From positions 2,108,001 to 2,172,000 of the forward strand of contig NZ_JBCNLP010000001.1 of the NCBI RefSeq assembly GCF_039595395.1: a DNA stretch of 64,000 nt, read 5' to 3'. Origin of the DNA: Novosphingobium sp. (lineage in GTDB: Bacteria; Pseudomonadota; Alphaproteobacteria; Sphingomonadales; Sphingomonadaceae). Below the pieces are notes generated by a model. The model was not told the origin of the DNA and made no database searches. It saw only the letters and a list, made by a program, of their open reading frames with translations. A program made the translations under genes and the position numbers. Shown piece by piece: positions 44,175-51,626 of the stretch. Within the stretch, counting starts at the first letter, position 1. Each line of letters starts with the position of its first letter.

Positions 44175-44192
44175 GTGACGGCTGTGTTACGA
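44175..44192 (-). promoter_or_regulatory. Direct-repeat site upstream of the phosphatase (Pho-box-like)
   Basis: Read on the minus strand: TCGTAAC-N4-CCGTCAC, two 7-mers with 11-bp spacing, the form bound by OmpR/PhoB-type regulators (a Pho box is CTGTCAT-N4-CTGTCAT). It resembles the site at 46449-46466 before the response regulator (ACGTCAC-N4-CTGTCAC) in the same orientation. Confidence 0.45.
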
Positions 44193-44281
44193 TGGCCCCA
44201 GAAGAACCCAACATTGCAAGTTTAGAATGTTGGCCATGTTCCGCCACAGGCGGAGAGACAGGGCGCGCCGTCTCTGTGCCG

Positions 44282-44333
44282 CCACCCTATCGCCGGGAGA
44301 CGTCATGGGAGCGCGAGGGTGTAACACCCTCGC
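44282..44333 (+). repeat. 52-bp dispersed palindromic repeat, copy 2
   Basis: Matches 28143-28194 (other strand) at 48 of 52 positions. The hairpin half GCGAGGGTG-TAA-CACCCTCGC has a 9-bp perfect stem and is followed by a T-rich tail (ACTTGTTTTTCTG). It lies between the phosphatase promoter and the histidine-kinase stop and points against both genes, so ordinary termination of a plus-strand gene does not explain it; it may serve as 3' end for the histidine kinase. Confidence 0.75.
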
Positions 44334-44351
44334 ACTTGTTTTTCTGCCTGT

Positions 44352-45722
44352 TCAGCCGCTGACCGGAAAACGCAGCCGCACCATCAGCCCAGGGCGATTG
44401 TCCGCCAATTCCAGCGCACCATTGTGAAAACGCATGATGGCCTGAGCGATGGCCAGCCCCAGCCCGCTGCCCATGGTGTTGTCGCGCCTGAGCGTATCAT
44501 GGCCGCGCTCGAAGGGGCGGACGACGCGCTCGCGGTCGGGCGGGACGATGCCGGGGCCATTGTCGGCGATGGTGATGGTGGCCTGCTCATGCTCCACCGC
44601 CAGAGCCACGCTGGCCCGCGTTCCGGCGGGGGTATGCAGCGCGATGTTGTCGAGCAGATTGACCAGCAATTGCTGCACCAGCCCCGGATCAGCCATCACC
44701 ATGGCTGGGGGCAGGGGGGCGAGCGCCAGATGGCTGCCCGCGTCGGCGATCACGGGCTCCATGGTTTCGGCCACATCGAGGATCACCTCATCGAGCGCCA
44801 GCGGAGCCATGGCGGTGGGGTGGCGCCCGGCCTCGATCTCCGACAGCCTTAGCAGCGCATCGAAAATGGAAATGATCGAGCGGCATTCGCGCTCGGCCTT
44901 GTCGAGAAGCTGGCGGCCGGCGGCATCGGTGTGCGAGGCATCGGCCTGAAGCAGCCCGCGCAGCCGTGTCAGCGGGGTGCGCAGATCATGGGCCAGATGG
45001 CTGGCGAACTGGCGCTGGCTGCGCATCATCTGCTCCATGCGATCGAGCATATGGTTGAGGCTGGCCGCCTGCGTGGCAAAGATGCCATCGAGCCCCTCAA
45101 GCGAGACACGGCGGGACAGATCGCCCTGAGCGATGGCATCGGCGGTGCTCACGCTCAGATCCAGTCGCCGGGCGATCTGCCGCGTCAGCAGCCATGCCGC
45201 GCCAATGCCGCCCAATCCGCCCGCCACGACCAGCGCAATCAGACCGATCAGCATCATCTCGCGCATGGTCGCATCGACCTCGCTGTGCTCGACGATCACC
45301 AGCCGCCCGCCATCGGGCAACCGCTGGCTGAGCGCGCGGCCCTGATGCCATTTGTGCGAATGGTCGCGATAGATGGTCTCGGCATAGCCATCGGGCAGGG
45401 GCGGGATATCGAGCCCATCGGCCAACAGCCGCCCATCGGGGCCGTAGACAATATGCCCCCGGCTCGCGAGGATCTTCTGGGCGCGCCGGGCGATGACGCG
45501 CTGTGCCAGCGTGGCGCTGTCGTTGGGATAGCCCTTGAGGATCAGCTTGCGGCTTTCATGGGCCAGCGCCTCATCGGCCTCGTTCATCAACTGATAGCGC
45601 GCGGCGAGAAAGGCGATGCCGCCCGCCACGCTCATCGCCAGGGCGAAAGCCAGCCCCACCTGCACCGCCAGACGCCCGATGCGCGGCGGCGGGGCGGGAA
45701 AAGCGGCGGCGCCTAGCGGCAC
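44352..45722 (-). CDS. Sensor histidine kinase
   Basis: 456 residues from a GTG that overlaps the response-regulator stop by 10 nt. TM1 at about 17-40, a periplasmic sensor of about 115 residues with several His residues (RDHSHKWHQG), TM2 at about 156-180, a HAMP linker, the phospho-acceptor His245 in SHLAHDLRTPLTR, the N box LLVNLLDNIALHT, G1 DNGPGI and G2 GSGLGLAIAQ. It is a complete orthodox kinase of the OmpR partner type. The His-rich sensor could bind a metal, but the signal is unknown. Confidence 0.92.
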   Translation of the reverse strand: MPLGAAAFPAPPPRIGRLAVQVGLAFALAMSVAGGIAFLAARYQLMNEADEALAHESRKLILKGYPNDSATLAQRVIARRAQKILASRGHIVYGPDGRLLADGLDIPPLPDGYAETIYRDHSHKWHQGRALSQRLPDGGRLVIVEHSEVDATMREMMLIGLIALVVAGGLGGIGAAWLLTRQIARRLDLSVSTADAIAQGDLSRRVSLEGLDGIFATQAASLNHMLDRMEQMMRSQRQFASHLAHDLRTPLTRLRGLLQADASHTDAAGRQLLDKAERECRSIISIFDALLRLSEIEAGRHPTAMAPLALDEVILDVAETMEPVIADAGSHLALAPLPPAMVMADPGLVQQLLVNLLDNIALHTPAGTRASVALAVEHEQATITIADNGPGIVPPDRERVVRPFERGHDTLRRDNTMGSGLGLAIAQAIMRFHNGALELADNRPGLMVRLRFPVSG

Positions 45723-46420
45723 AGATCGGCGCGCAGCACATAGCCTTCGCCGCGCCGCGTCTCGATGGGGTCGCATCCCAAGACCTGCAGCCGTGTGCGC
45801 AGACGCGAGAGATTGCTCTCCACGATGTTGGTCGCCGGATCGAAGGTATAGGCCCAGACGTTCTCGATCAGCATGCTGCGGGTGACGACCTTGTCGGCAT
45901 GGCGCATCAGATAGGCCATCAGCGAGAATTGCTTGCGGTTCAGCTCGATCGCCTCGCCGCCAAAGCCGACGCGGTGGCTGGCGGTGTCGAGGCGCAGGCG
46001 GCCCACGGCAATATCGCCCTCCTCGCCGGTTTCGCTTTTGGCGGCCGAGCGCGCGCCACGGCGGCAGATGGCATCCAGCCTGGCGCTCAGTTCGCTCATG
46101 TCGAAAGGCTTGGCGAGGTAATCGTCGGCCCCGGCGACCAGACCTTCGACCCTGTCCTCCACCGAGCCCAATGCCGAGAGCATCAGCACGGCAGGCACCG
46201 GTCCGGCCTCACGCAGATCGCTGAGCAGCGCCACGCCATGGGTGTCGGGCAGCATGCGGTCCAGCACGATAGCGTCGAATGTGCCCGCGCGGCAGGCGTC
46301 GAAAGCGGCGCGGCCGGTGGCGGCCAGATCGGTATAATAGCCGCGCGCCGTCAGGCCGTGGCAAATCTGCCCGGCAATGGCGGGGTCGTCCTCGACCACA
46401 AGAACCCTGATTGCGCCCAT
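45713..46420 (-). CDS. OmpR-family response regulator
   Basis: 235 residues from ATG 46420. The receiver domain has the acidic pair at 10-12, phospho-acceptor Asp54 (IVLDRMLPD), and Lys104 (YLAKPF); the C-terminal winged helix (ELNRKQFSLMAYLMRHADKV, TNIVESNLSRLRTRL, RRGEGYVL) is complete. It is co-transcribed with the kinase. A direct-repeat site 29 bp upstream of its start suggests autoregulation and a link to the phosphatase-receptor operon. Confidence 0.93.
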   Translation of the reverse strand: MGAIRVLVVEDDPAIAGQICHGLTARGYYTDLAATGRAAFDACRAGTFDAIVLDRMLPDTHGVALLSDLREAGPVPAVLMLSALGSVEDRVEGLVAGADDYLAKPFDMSELSARLDAICRRGARSAAKSETGEEGDIAVGRLRLDTASHRVGFGGEAIELNRKQFSLMAYLMRHADKVVTRSMLIENVWAYTFDPATNIVESNLSRLRTRLQVLGCDPIETRRGEGYVLRADLCR

Positions 46421-46433
46421 AATCGGGCCGATC

Positions 46434-46466
46434 CTGTCACATGTGAGCGTGACAGTTTCGTGACGT
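46434..46466 (-). promoter_or_regulatory. Operator region of the two-component operon
   Basis: On the minus strand ACGTCAC-GAAA-CTGTCAC (46449-46466) is a pair of 7-mers with 11-bp spacing, as for OmpR/PhoB family binding. An overlapping inverted repeat CTGTCAC-N8-GTGACAG spans 46434-46455. Position just before the response regulator suits self-control. Confidence 0.5.
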
Positions 46467-46694
46467 GGATTGGCGGTTATGGTATAAGCGTTGAATATCA
46501 AGGCCTCCGCAAGCTTGCGGAAAAAATCACGCCGACGTTCACGCTTTTTTCATGCTGCAGGAGCGAAAGAGCTGTCCAGCGCTTCGGCTTTTCCGAAGGA
46601 TTTCCTCTCCGGATATGCCGAGCGCTAACCCTTTCTCAGCCCTTATCAAGGCGTTGTCATGACGGCGCACTGGGTCCTCATGGCATGGCCCGCG

Positions 46695-47414
46695 TCAGCC
46701 GGGCGAATGCTGACTTGCAAGGATGTTTTGGAGAACGGGGCGTTCGTCCATGGCCCCGAAGCGGCCGATGGTTTCGGCGGGCGCATAGTCGGATTGGGCA
46801 AGCTGGGTTTCTGATTGCGTTTCCGGGGGCGTATCCAGCGTGGCGAAGGCGCGTTCGAAGGCGGTCATGCCTGCACCGCTCTGGCCTGCGGGGGCTGGCG
46901 TGTAGATGAAGCCATAGGCCGGGCTCTCGCGTGATCCCAAACCATGGACGGGGGCATACCAGACGCGCACTTCGCTCCAGTCGCCTGCGGTGGAGGTGTC
47001 GACAGCCAGCACGCCCTGCTCGATCATTCCGGGCTGCGACCAATTGGCGTGGTCGAGAAGGATATGCCGCTCATCGATGATGGACTCCACCACCGCGACA
47101 TGGCCGCGCGGCATCACGGCCGTCGCCTTGAAGGCGAGCACGGCGCCCACCTTGGGCCTCAACCCGCGATCGAACTGGTGGGCGGCCTGGCCCCACCAGC
47201 TATCGGCGTCGCCATGGATGTTGATGCCCGACATGGCGCGGGCGAAGGGTACGCATTGCAGCACGCCGGTTGCCGCTGCCGGGGTGGACCCGGAGATGGC
47301 CGCGATCATCATCGCAATCTGCACGAAACATGGGAGGAGGAATGAGCGCTTGGGGCTGGAACGTCCACGCACACCAACAGAGCGGCGCTTGTGCACCGCG
47401 CGAAAACCAAGCAC
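46695..47414 (-). CDS. CHAP-domain amidase/peptidoglycan hydrolase
   Basis: 239 residues from a GTG at 47414 with a perfect AGGAGG at 7-nt spacing; the in-frame ATG at 47453 lacks this. A signal peptide with a long basic N-region ends about residue 48 (TPAAA). The CHAP domain has the catalytic Cys54 (LQCVPFAR) and His105 (RGHVAVVE), and HANWSQPG at the third position. These enzymes cut peptidoglycan amide or peptide bonds. The C-terminal 80 residues are low-complexity without a known fold. It has no linked cell-division gene. Confidence 0.85.
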   Translation of the reverse strand: MLGFRAVHKRRSVGVRGRSSPKRSFLLPCFVQIAMMIAAISGSTPAAATGVLQCVPFARAMSGINIHGDADSWWGQAAHQFDRGLRPKVGAVLAFKATAVMPRGHVAVVESIIDERHILLDHANWSQPGMIEQGVLAVDTSTAGDWSEVRVWYAPVHGLGSRESPAYGFIYTPAPAGQSGAGMTAFERAFATLDTPPETQSETQLAQSDYAPAETIGRFGAMDERPVLQNILASQHSPG

Positions 47415-47489
47415 CTTGATGCCTCCTGAAACGACCCGATTTACATGTGACAATATATCATTATTTTCTTATCGAGAAGTTATGCTCCA

Positions 47490-47517
47490 ACCGTTAACCG
47501 CGTTTGGATAACGGTTG
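47490..47517. promoter_or_regulatory. Inverted repeat upstream of CHAP gene
   Basis: AACCGTTA-N12-TAACGGTT has 8-bp perfect arms 76 bp upstream of the CHAP start. The spacing is that of a dimeric regulator binding two successive half-sites. Confidence 0.35.
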
Positions 47518-47656
47518 AGCGCCACTCCTGCGCGCGGCGAAGCGACCGATCAGGTGGGCAAAGGCTCTGGGCAATCCAAAGTCAGGGCGCGCCGCATGGC
47601 CAGCGCCGGATCAGAAAATTGTAACAAGCTCTTGAATCCGCGTAAAAACGCCCAAT

Positions 47657-47673
47657 ATGATACAGTGTATCAT
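47657..47673. promoter_or_regulatory. Perfect palindrome upstream of ZIP transporter
   Basis: ATGATACAGTGTATCAT has perfect 8-bp arms around one central base, 96 bp before the ZIP gene. Its form fits a metalloregulator or TetR operator. No regulator gene is adjacent, so a genome-wide metal regulator is a candidate. Confidence 0.5.
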
Positions 47674-47768
47674 TAATCACGGGCGGCGCGTGTGTCGAGT
47701 TTACGTTTCAGGCCACGCGGCCAGCACAATCAGGGCATCCCCCGCAGGCTGAGGGGGTGGACAGTATC

Positions 47769-48464
47769 ATGACGAACTGGGCGCTGATCTTTGGCGCGCT
47801 CGCAGGCTGCGCCAGCTTTGCCGGAGGGCATTTGGTGCTCCGCATGCCTCAGAAAGCGGCGCTGTTTCAGGCGCTGGCCTCGGGCATGATGATGGGAGCG
47901 GCGCTTTTCGATCTGCTGCCCGAAGCCATCGCCTTGCGTGGCGAGCACGTGCCTTTACCACTTCTGATAACCATGATCGTCTGCCTTGCTTGCCTGTTTA
48001 CCGCCTGTCATTCGCAGAAGCTGACCCGCGCATCCGGCCACCGTGCCTCGATCATTCCGGGCTTTCTGGTGCTTCACAGCCTGATGGACGGCGCCAGCAT
48101 CGGACTGGCCTTTCAACTCACGGTGGGGACGGGCTGGCTTGTCGCTCTGGCGATCCTTGCCCATGATCTGGCGGATGGCGTGAACATCGCCAGCCTCTCC
48201 CCAAGCCGTCGCAGCGCGAGCCTTTGGCTGTTGGTCAATGCCCTGGCGCCTGTGATCGGCGCCCTGCTGGGAGGCGCCCTCAACATTCCGGCTCCGATCC
48301 TCTCGCTTCTTCTCGCCGCGATGGCGGGCATTTTCCTTTATATCGGCGCGTTCCACCTGATCCCGGACAGTCTGGCCGGCAATCGCTTCTGGGCGACAGC
48401 GGCTCTCGTCGCCACGGGGCTTTTCAGCATGGACGTGATCACATCCCTGATCGGCGGCGCCTGA
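47769..48464 (+). CDS. ZIP-family divalent metal transporter
   Basis: 231 residues with seven to eight hydrophobic segments. The two metal-binding helices are visible: LHSLMDGASIGLAF (helix 4) and ILAHDLADGVNIASL (helix 5), with the His, Asp and Asn positions typical of ZIP proteins. It imports zinc or a related divalent cation across the inner membrane. ATG 47769 is chosen with the GGGGG-type site about 9 nt upstream; GTG 47757 is in frame. Confidence 0.85.
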   Translation: MTNWALIFGALAGCASFAGGHLVLRMPQKAALFQALASGMMMGAALFDLLPEAIALRGEHVPLPLLITMIVCLACLFTACHSQKLTRASGHRASIIPGFLVLHSLMDGASIGLAFQLTVGTGWLVALAILAHDLADGVNIASLSPSRRSASLWLLVNALAPVIGALLGGALNIPAPILSLLLAAMAGIFLYIGAFHLIPDSLAGNRFWATAALVATGLFSMDVITSLIGGA

Positions 48465-48472
48465 AGCTGCCC

Positions 48473-48509
48473 AAAAAAAAGGGGCCCTCATCCCGCGATG
48501 AAGGCCCCG
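48473..48509 (-). terminator. Intrinsic terminator after fbp
   Basis: On the minus strand a 12-bp stem with one bulge or mismatch (GGGGCCTTCATC / GATGAGGGCCCC), 4-nt loop, and eight Ts directly after it. It also closes the convergent ZIP gene. Confidence 0.85.
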
Positions 48510-48526
48510 TCTTTCTCTCAACATTG

Positions 48527-49561
48527 TCAGCCCAGAGCAAGATCCGGCTGCTTCTCCGTGGCCAGCGCGACCTCCTCGCGGTCACCCAGCACCACGCCCA
48601 CGCGCTGATGCAGGCCGTTGGGCACCAGATCGAGAATGCGCGTCACGCCATCGGTCGCCGCGCCGCCTGCCTGCTCGATCAGCATGGCCATCGGATTGGC
48701 CTCATACATCAACCGCAGCCGCGCCTTGCCCGCCTGCCGCGCATCCGCCGGATAGAGGAACACCCCGCCGCGCTTGAGGATGCGGTGCACATCGGCCACC
48801 ATCGACCCGGTCCAGCGCATGTTGTAATCCTCGCCCAGCGGCCCTTGCGATCCGGCCACGCGATCCTCGATATATTGCGCCACATGGGGCGACCACTGGC
48901 GGCGGTTGGAGGCGTTGATGGCAAATTCGCGCTTGCCCTGCGGCATCTGCATCGGCCCGTCGGTCATGCGCCAGGCGCCCACTTCGCGATCGAGCGTGAA
49001 CTCATAGACGCCTGTGCCCAGAGTCAGCACCAGCAGCGCCTGCGGGCCATAGATCGCATAGCCCGCTGCAACCTGCGTGGTGCCCGGCTGCAGGAAGTCC
49101 TCTTCGGTCACCTGCCGCCCGGCGACCTCTTGCGGAGCCTTCAGCACCGAGAAGATCGTGCCCACCGAGAGATCGACATCGATGTTGCTCGACCCGTCGA
49201 TCGGATCGAACATCAGCAGATATTCGCCCTTGGGATAGCGGTTGGGGATGAGGTGGATCGTCTCCATCTCTTCCGAGGCCATCGCCGCCAGATGGCCACC
49301 CCACTCATTGGCGTCGAGCAGCAGCTCGTTGGCGATGACGTCCAGCTTCTTCTGCACCTCGCCCTGCACGTTTTCCTGCCCCAGACTGCCGAGCACCTCG
49401 CCCAGCGCGCCCTTGGAAATGGCGTGGCTGATGGTCTTGCAGGCACGCGCCACGGTTTCGATCAGCAGGCGCAGCTCGCCGGGGAGCACGTTCTGCTCGC
49501 GCTGCTGCTCGATCAGGAAGCGTGTCAGTGTCGGATGTCGGGGCGCTGGGGAAAGGGACAT
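48527..49561 (-). CDS. fbp: Fructose-1,6-bisphosphatase, class I
   Basis: 344 residues. The metal-binding signature DPIDGSSNID is at 119-128 and SEEME (about 96) provides the metal-binding Glu pair; the substrate region LGEDYNMRWTGSMVADVHRIL and GGVFLYPAD is complete. It removes the 1-phosphate from fructose-1,6-bisphosphate in gluconeogenesis. It lies near the fructose PTS operon, whose 1-phosphofructokinase makes its substrate. A strong terminator follows it, and it seems to be a single-gene unit. Confidence 0.95.
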   Translation of the reverse strand: MSLSPAPRHPTLTRFLIEQQREQNVLPGELRLLIETVARACKTISHAISKGALGEVLGSLGQENVQGEVQKKLDVIANELLLDANEWGGHLAAMASEEMETIHLIPNRYPKGEYLLMFDPIDGSSNIDVDLSVGTIFSVLKAPQEVAGRQVTEEDFLQPGTTQVAAGYAIYGPQALLVLTLGTGVYEFTLDREVGAWRMTDGPMQMPQGKREFAINASNRRQWSPHVAQYIEDRVAGSQGPLGEDYNMRWTGSMVADVHRILKRGGVFLYPADARQAGKARLRLMYEANPMAMLIEQAGGAATDGVTRILDLVPNGLHQRVGVVLGDREEVALATEKQPDLALG

Positions 49562-49621
49562 GCGGAAGCCTTTTGTCGGGGAGAGGGGCGGGTTGGCTTA
49601 CGGTTATAACGGCCTAATGTT

Positions 49622-50464
49622 TCACAATGCCAGCTTGGCGGCAACCGCTTCGCCATGAGCCAGAGCCGCAGCGGCGCGAATTTGTTGGGGCCAAGGGCGC
49701 GTGCCGGTGTAGAGTACGAATTGCTCCACCGCCTGAAGCACGATCACCTCCGCGCCCGAGATGATGGTCTTGCCCAGAGCCTCCGCGGCTTTCAGGAAAG
49801 GCGTGTCGGCGGGCTGGGCGACCACATCGAAGGCGGTCTGGCAGGCCTCGATCCAGTCCTGCGGGAAGGCCAGATCGGCGCTGTTGGCGCCTTCCATGCC
49901 CAGCGGCGTGACATTGATCAGCAAGGGGGCGGGGCTTTCGGGCAGATCGGCGCTCCAGCGATAGCCATAGGCCTTGGCCAGCGCCTCGCCGCGCGGCTGA
50001 TTGCGCGCGACGATGGTGCCCTGCGCAAAGCCCAGCCCATGCAGCGCGGCGGCCACCGCCTTGGCCATGCCGCCGCTGCCGCGCAGCACGAAAGGCGTCG
50101 AAGGATCGATGGCGCGGCGCTCCAGCAGGTCGCGCACCGCGATGTAATCGGTGTTGTAGCCGGTCAGCACGCCATCATCGTTGACGATGGTGTTCACGCT
50201 CTCGATCACGGCAGCGGAGGGCTCCAGCGCGTCGATCAGCGGGATCACATCCTCCTTGAAGGGCATGGAGATCGCGCAGCCGCGAATGGAGAGCGCCCGA
50301 ATGCCGCCGATGGCCGCAGGCAGATCTTTGGTTGAAAAGGACTTGTAGACGAAATCGAGCCCCAGCGCCTCATAGAGCGCATTGTGCAGCCGCGATCCGG
50401 CATTACCGGGACGGGCCGAGAGCGACATGCAGAGCTGCGTATCGCGGCCGATGGGTGGTTTCAT
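49622..50464 (-). CDS. Shikimate 5-dehydrogenase family protein
   Basis: 280 residues. The AroE/YdiB fold is supported by SLSARPGN at the N-terminus (replacing the usual HSLSP), the catalytic Lys70 in GCAISMPFKE, Asn91 in ESVNTIV, Asp106 in YNTDY, and the Rossmann loop LRGSGGMAKAV at about 125. Lys and Asp of the catalytic pair are retained. The altered substrate loop and its location suggest it is not the housekeeping AroE. Its ATG overlaps the stop of the fru-type LacI gene (4 nt), so its function may relate to sugar or quinate-like compounds; this is unproven. Confidence 0.8.
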   Translation of the reverse strand: MKPPIGRDTQLCMSLSARPGNAGSRLHNALYEALGLDFVYKSFSTKDLPAAIGGIRALSIRGCAISMPFKEDVIPLIDALEPSAAVIESVNTIVNDDGVLTGYNTDYIAVRDLLERRAIDPSTPFVLRGSGGMAKAVAAALHGLGFAQGTIVARNQPRGEALAKAYGYRWSADLPESPAPLLINVTPLGMEGANSADLAFPQDWIEACQTAFDVVAQPADTPFLKAAEALGKTIISGAEVIVLQAVEQFVLYTGTRPWPQQIRAAAALAHGEAVAAKLAL

Positions 50465-51468
50465 GCGGGAAGGTCCTTCTGAGGGGGGAATGTGCTCGAT
50501 CCGCCGGCGATCAGCCGCCCGGCCAGCACCACCTTGCGGGCGGAAATCTCGGGATGGTCAAGCCGGTCGAGCAGCATGGTCATCGCCATGCGCCCGATCT
50601 CCTCGACCGGCTGCTGGATCACCGACAGGCCGCTGCCGACAAGCTCCATCCAGTCCTCGCGGTCGAAGCCTGTCAGCGCCAGATCGCGCGGCACCTCCAG
50701 CCCGGCGGCGCGAACTGCGCGCAGCACCGCCATCATCATCACGCCATTGCTGACCATCAGCGCCTGAGGCCGCTGCGCGCGGTTGAGCAGGGTGGTGACG
50801 GTCTGCTCGGCCTCGCCCACGCCATGGGGTACCGAGATGGCTTCGGCCTCCAGCCCGAGACGGCGCGCGGCCTGCTCGAAACCGGCGCGGCGCTGGGGGC
50901 CGGTGGTGCTGTCCGCGCCGAACAGGCCGGTGATGCGGGTGAAGCCGCGCTCATGGAGATGCTCGACCAGCCTTGCCGCCATCGCTTCATTGTCCAGCAC
51001 CACGCTGTCATGCGCCATGTCGGGGGCGGTGCGGTCGATCAGCACCATGGGGAAATCGGGGGTGGCGCGCGCGACATGCTCCAGCCCGGCGCGGGTGGGG
51101 GCCAGGATCACGCCTGAGACGCGCTCCTCATGCATCAGTTGCAGATACATGGCCTCCTTCGCGGGATTTTCGTCGGTGTTGCACAGGATCACCCGCTGGC
51201 CACGCGCATAGGCAATGTCCTCCACCATGCGCGAGACGGCGGTGAAGAAGGGGTTGCGGATGTCCGCCACGATCAGCCCGATGGTGTTGGTGTGGCGCGA
51301 GCGGAGGCGGCGGGCCGCCAGATTGGGGCGATAACCGACCTCCTTGACGGCGGCCTGCACGCGCTCCTGCAGATCGGCGGCCACCGTGCGGCCCGACAAC
51401 ACGCGCGAGACGGTCGCGATCGACACATTGGCGATTCGGGCCACATCCTTGATGCCAACAGTCGTCAT
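50461..51468 (-). CDS. LacI-family regulator of the fru operon
   Basis: 335 residues. Helix-turn-helix GIKDVARIANVSIATVSRVL, hinge YRPNLAARRLRS, and the effector domain (GLIVADIRNPFF, MVLIDRTAP, ALMVSNGVMM, ALTGFDREDW). It is divergent from fruB, and CG-centred palindromes lie at both promoters (51469-51483 and 51566-51583), which suggests regulation of the fru operon and itself. Fructose-1-phosphate is the usual effector for FruR-type regulators and is assumed, not shown. Downstream it is translationally coupled to the shikimate-dehydrogenase paralogue. Confidence 0.88.
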   Translation of the reverse strand: MTTVGIKDVARIANVSIATVSRVLSGRTVAADLQERVQAAVKEVGYRPNLAARRLRSRHTNTIGLIVADIRNPFFTAVSRMVEDIAYARGQRVILCNTDENPAKEAMYLQLMHEERVSGVILAPTRAGLEHVARATPDFPMVLIDRTAPDMAHDSVVLDNEAMAARLVEHLHERGFTRITGLFGADSTTGPQRRAGFEQAARRLGLEAEAISVPHGVGEAEQTVTTLLNRAQRPQALMVSNGVMMMAVLRAVRAAGLEVPRDLALTGFDREDWMELVGSGLSVIQQPVEEIGRMAMTMLLDRLDHPEISARKVVLAGRLIAGGSSTFPPQKDLPA

Positions 51469-51483
51469 GGGAAACGTTTTCTC
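51469..51483. promoter_or_regulatory. LacI-type operator at the regulator start
   Basis: GGGAAACGTTTTCTC shares the AAACGTTTTC core with the perfect palindrome at 51566-51583 and lies directly before the LacI start codon, over its ribosome binding site. Two changes weaken its symmetry. This fits autorepression. Confidence 0.55.
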
Positions 51484-51553
51484 CTCATTCGGCGCAGCTT
51501 CTGTGTCCGCTGCGGGAGGAATGCCCGATTTTCATGGCTGTGCGCAAGGGCTC

Positions 51554-51583
51554 TTGACAAAAATATGAGAAAACGTTTTCTCA
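51554..51583 (+). promoter_or_regulatory. fru promoter and operator
   Basis: A -35 TTGACA at 51554-51559 is followed by an 18-bp perfect palindrome TGAGAAAACGTTTTCTCA (51566-51583) that would cover the -10 region. The fruB start is 44 bp further. A typical repression arrangement for a LacI-family protein. Confidence 0.75.
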
Positions 51584-51626
51584 AGGGCGAGGCGACGACA
51601 CAAATCGCCCCGGAGAGGCCAGAGAT

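Larger units (their letters stand above)
47415..47768. other. Gene-free intergenic region between CHAP and ZIP genes
   Basis: 354 bp without a convincing coding region, AT-rich in the first 80 bp. It holds two symmetrical elements that are listed separately (47490-47517 and 47657-47673) and presumably the promoters of two divergent genes. Confidence 0.6.

Noticed and set aside
46582..46598. Hairpin CTTCGG-N5-CCGAAG as a terminator
   Set aside because: The stem is only 6 bp and no T-tract follows, and its place relative to the CHAP stop is about 100 bp away; not enough to call.
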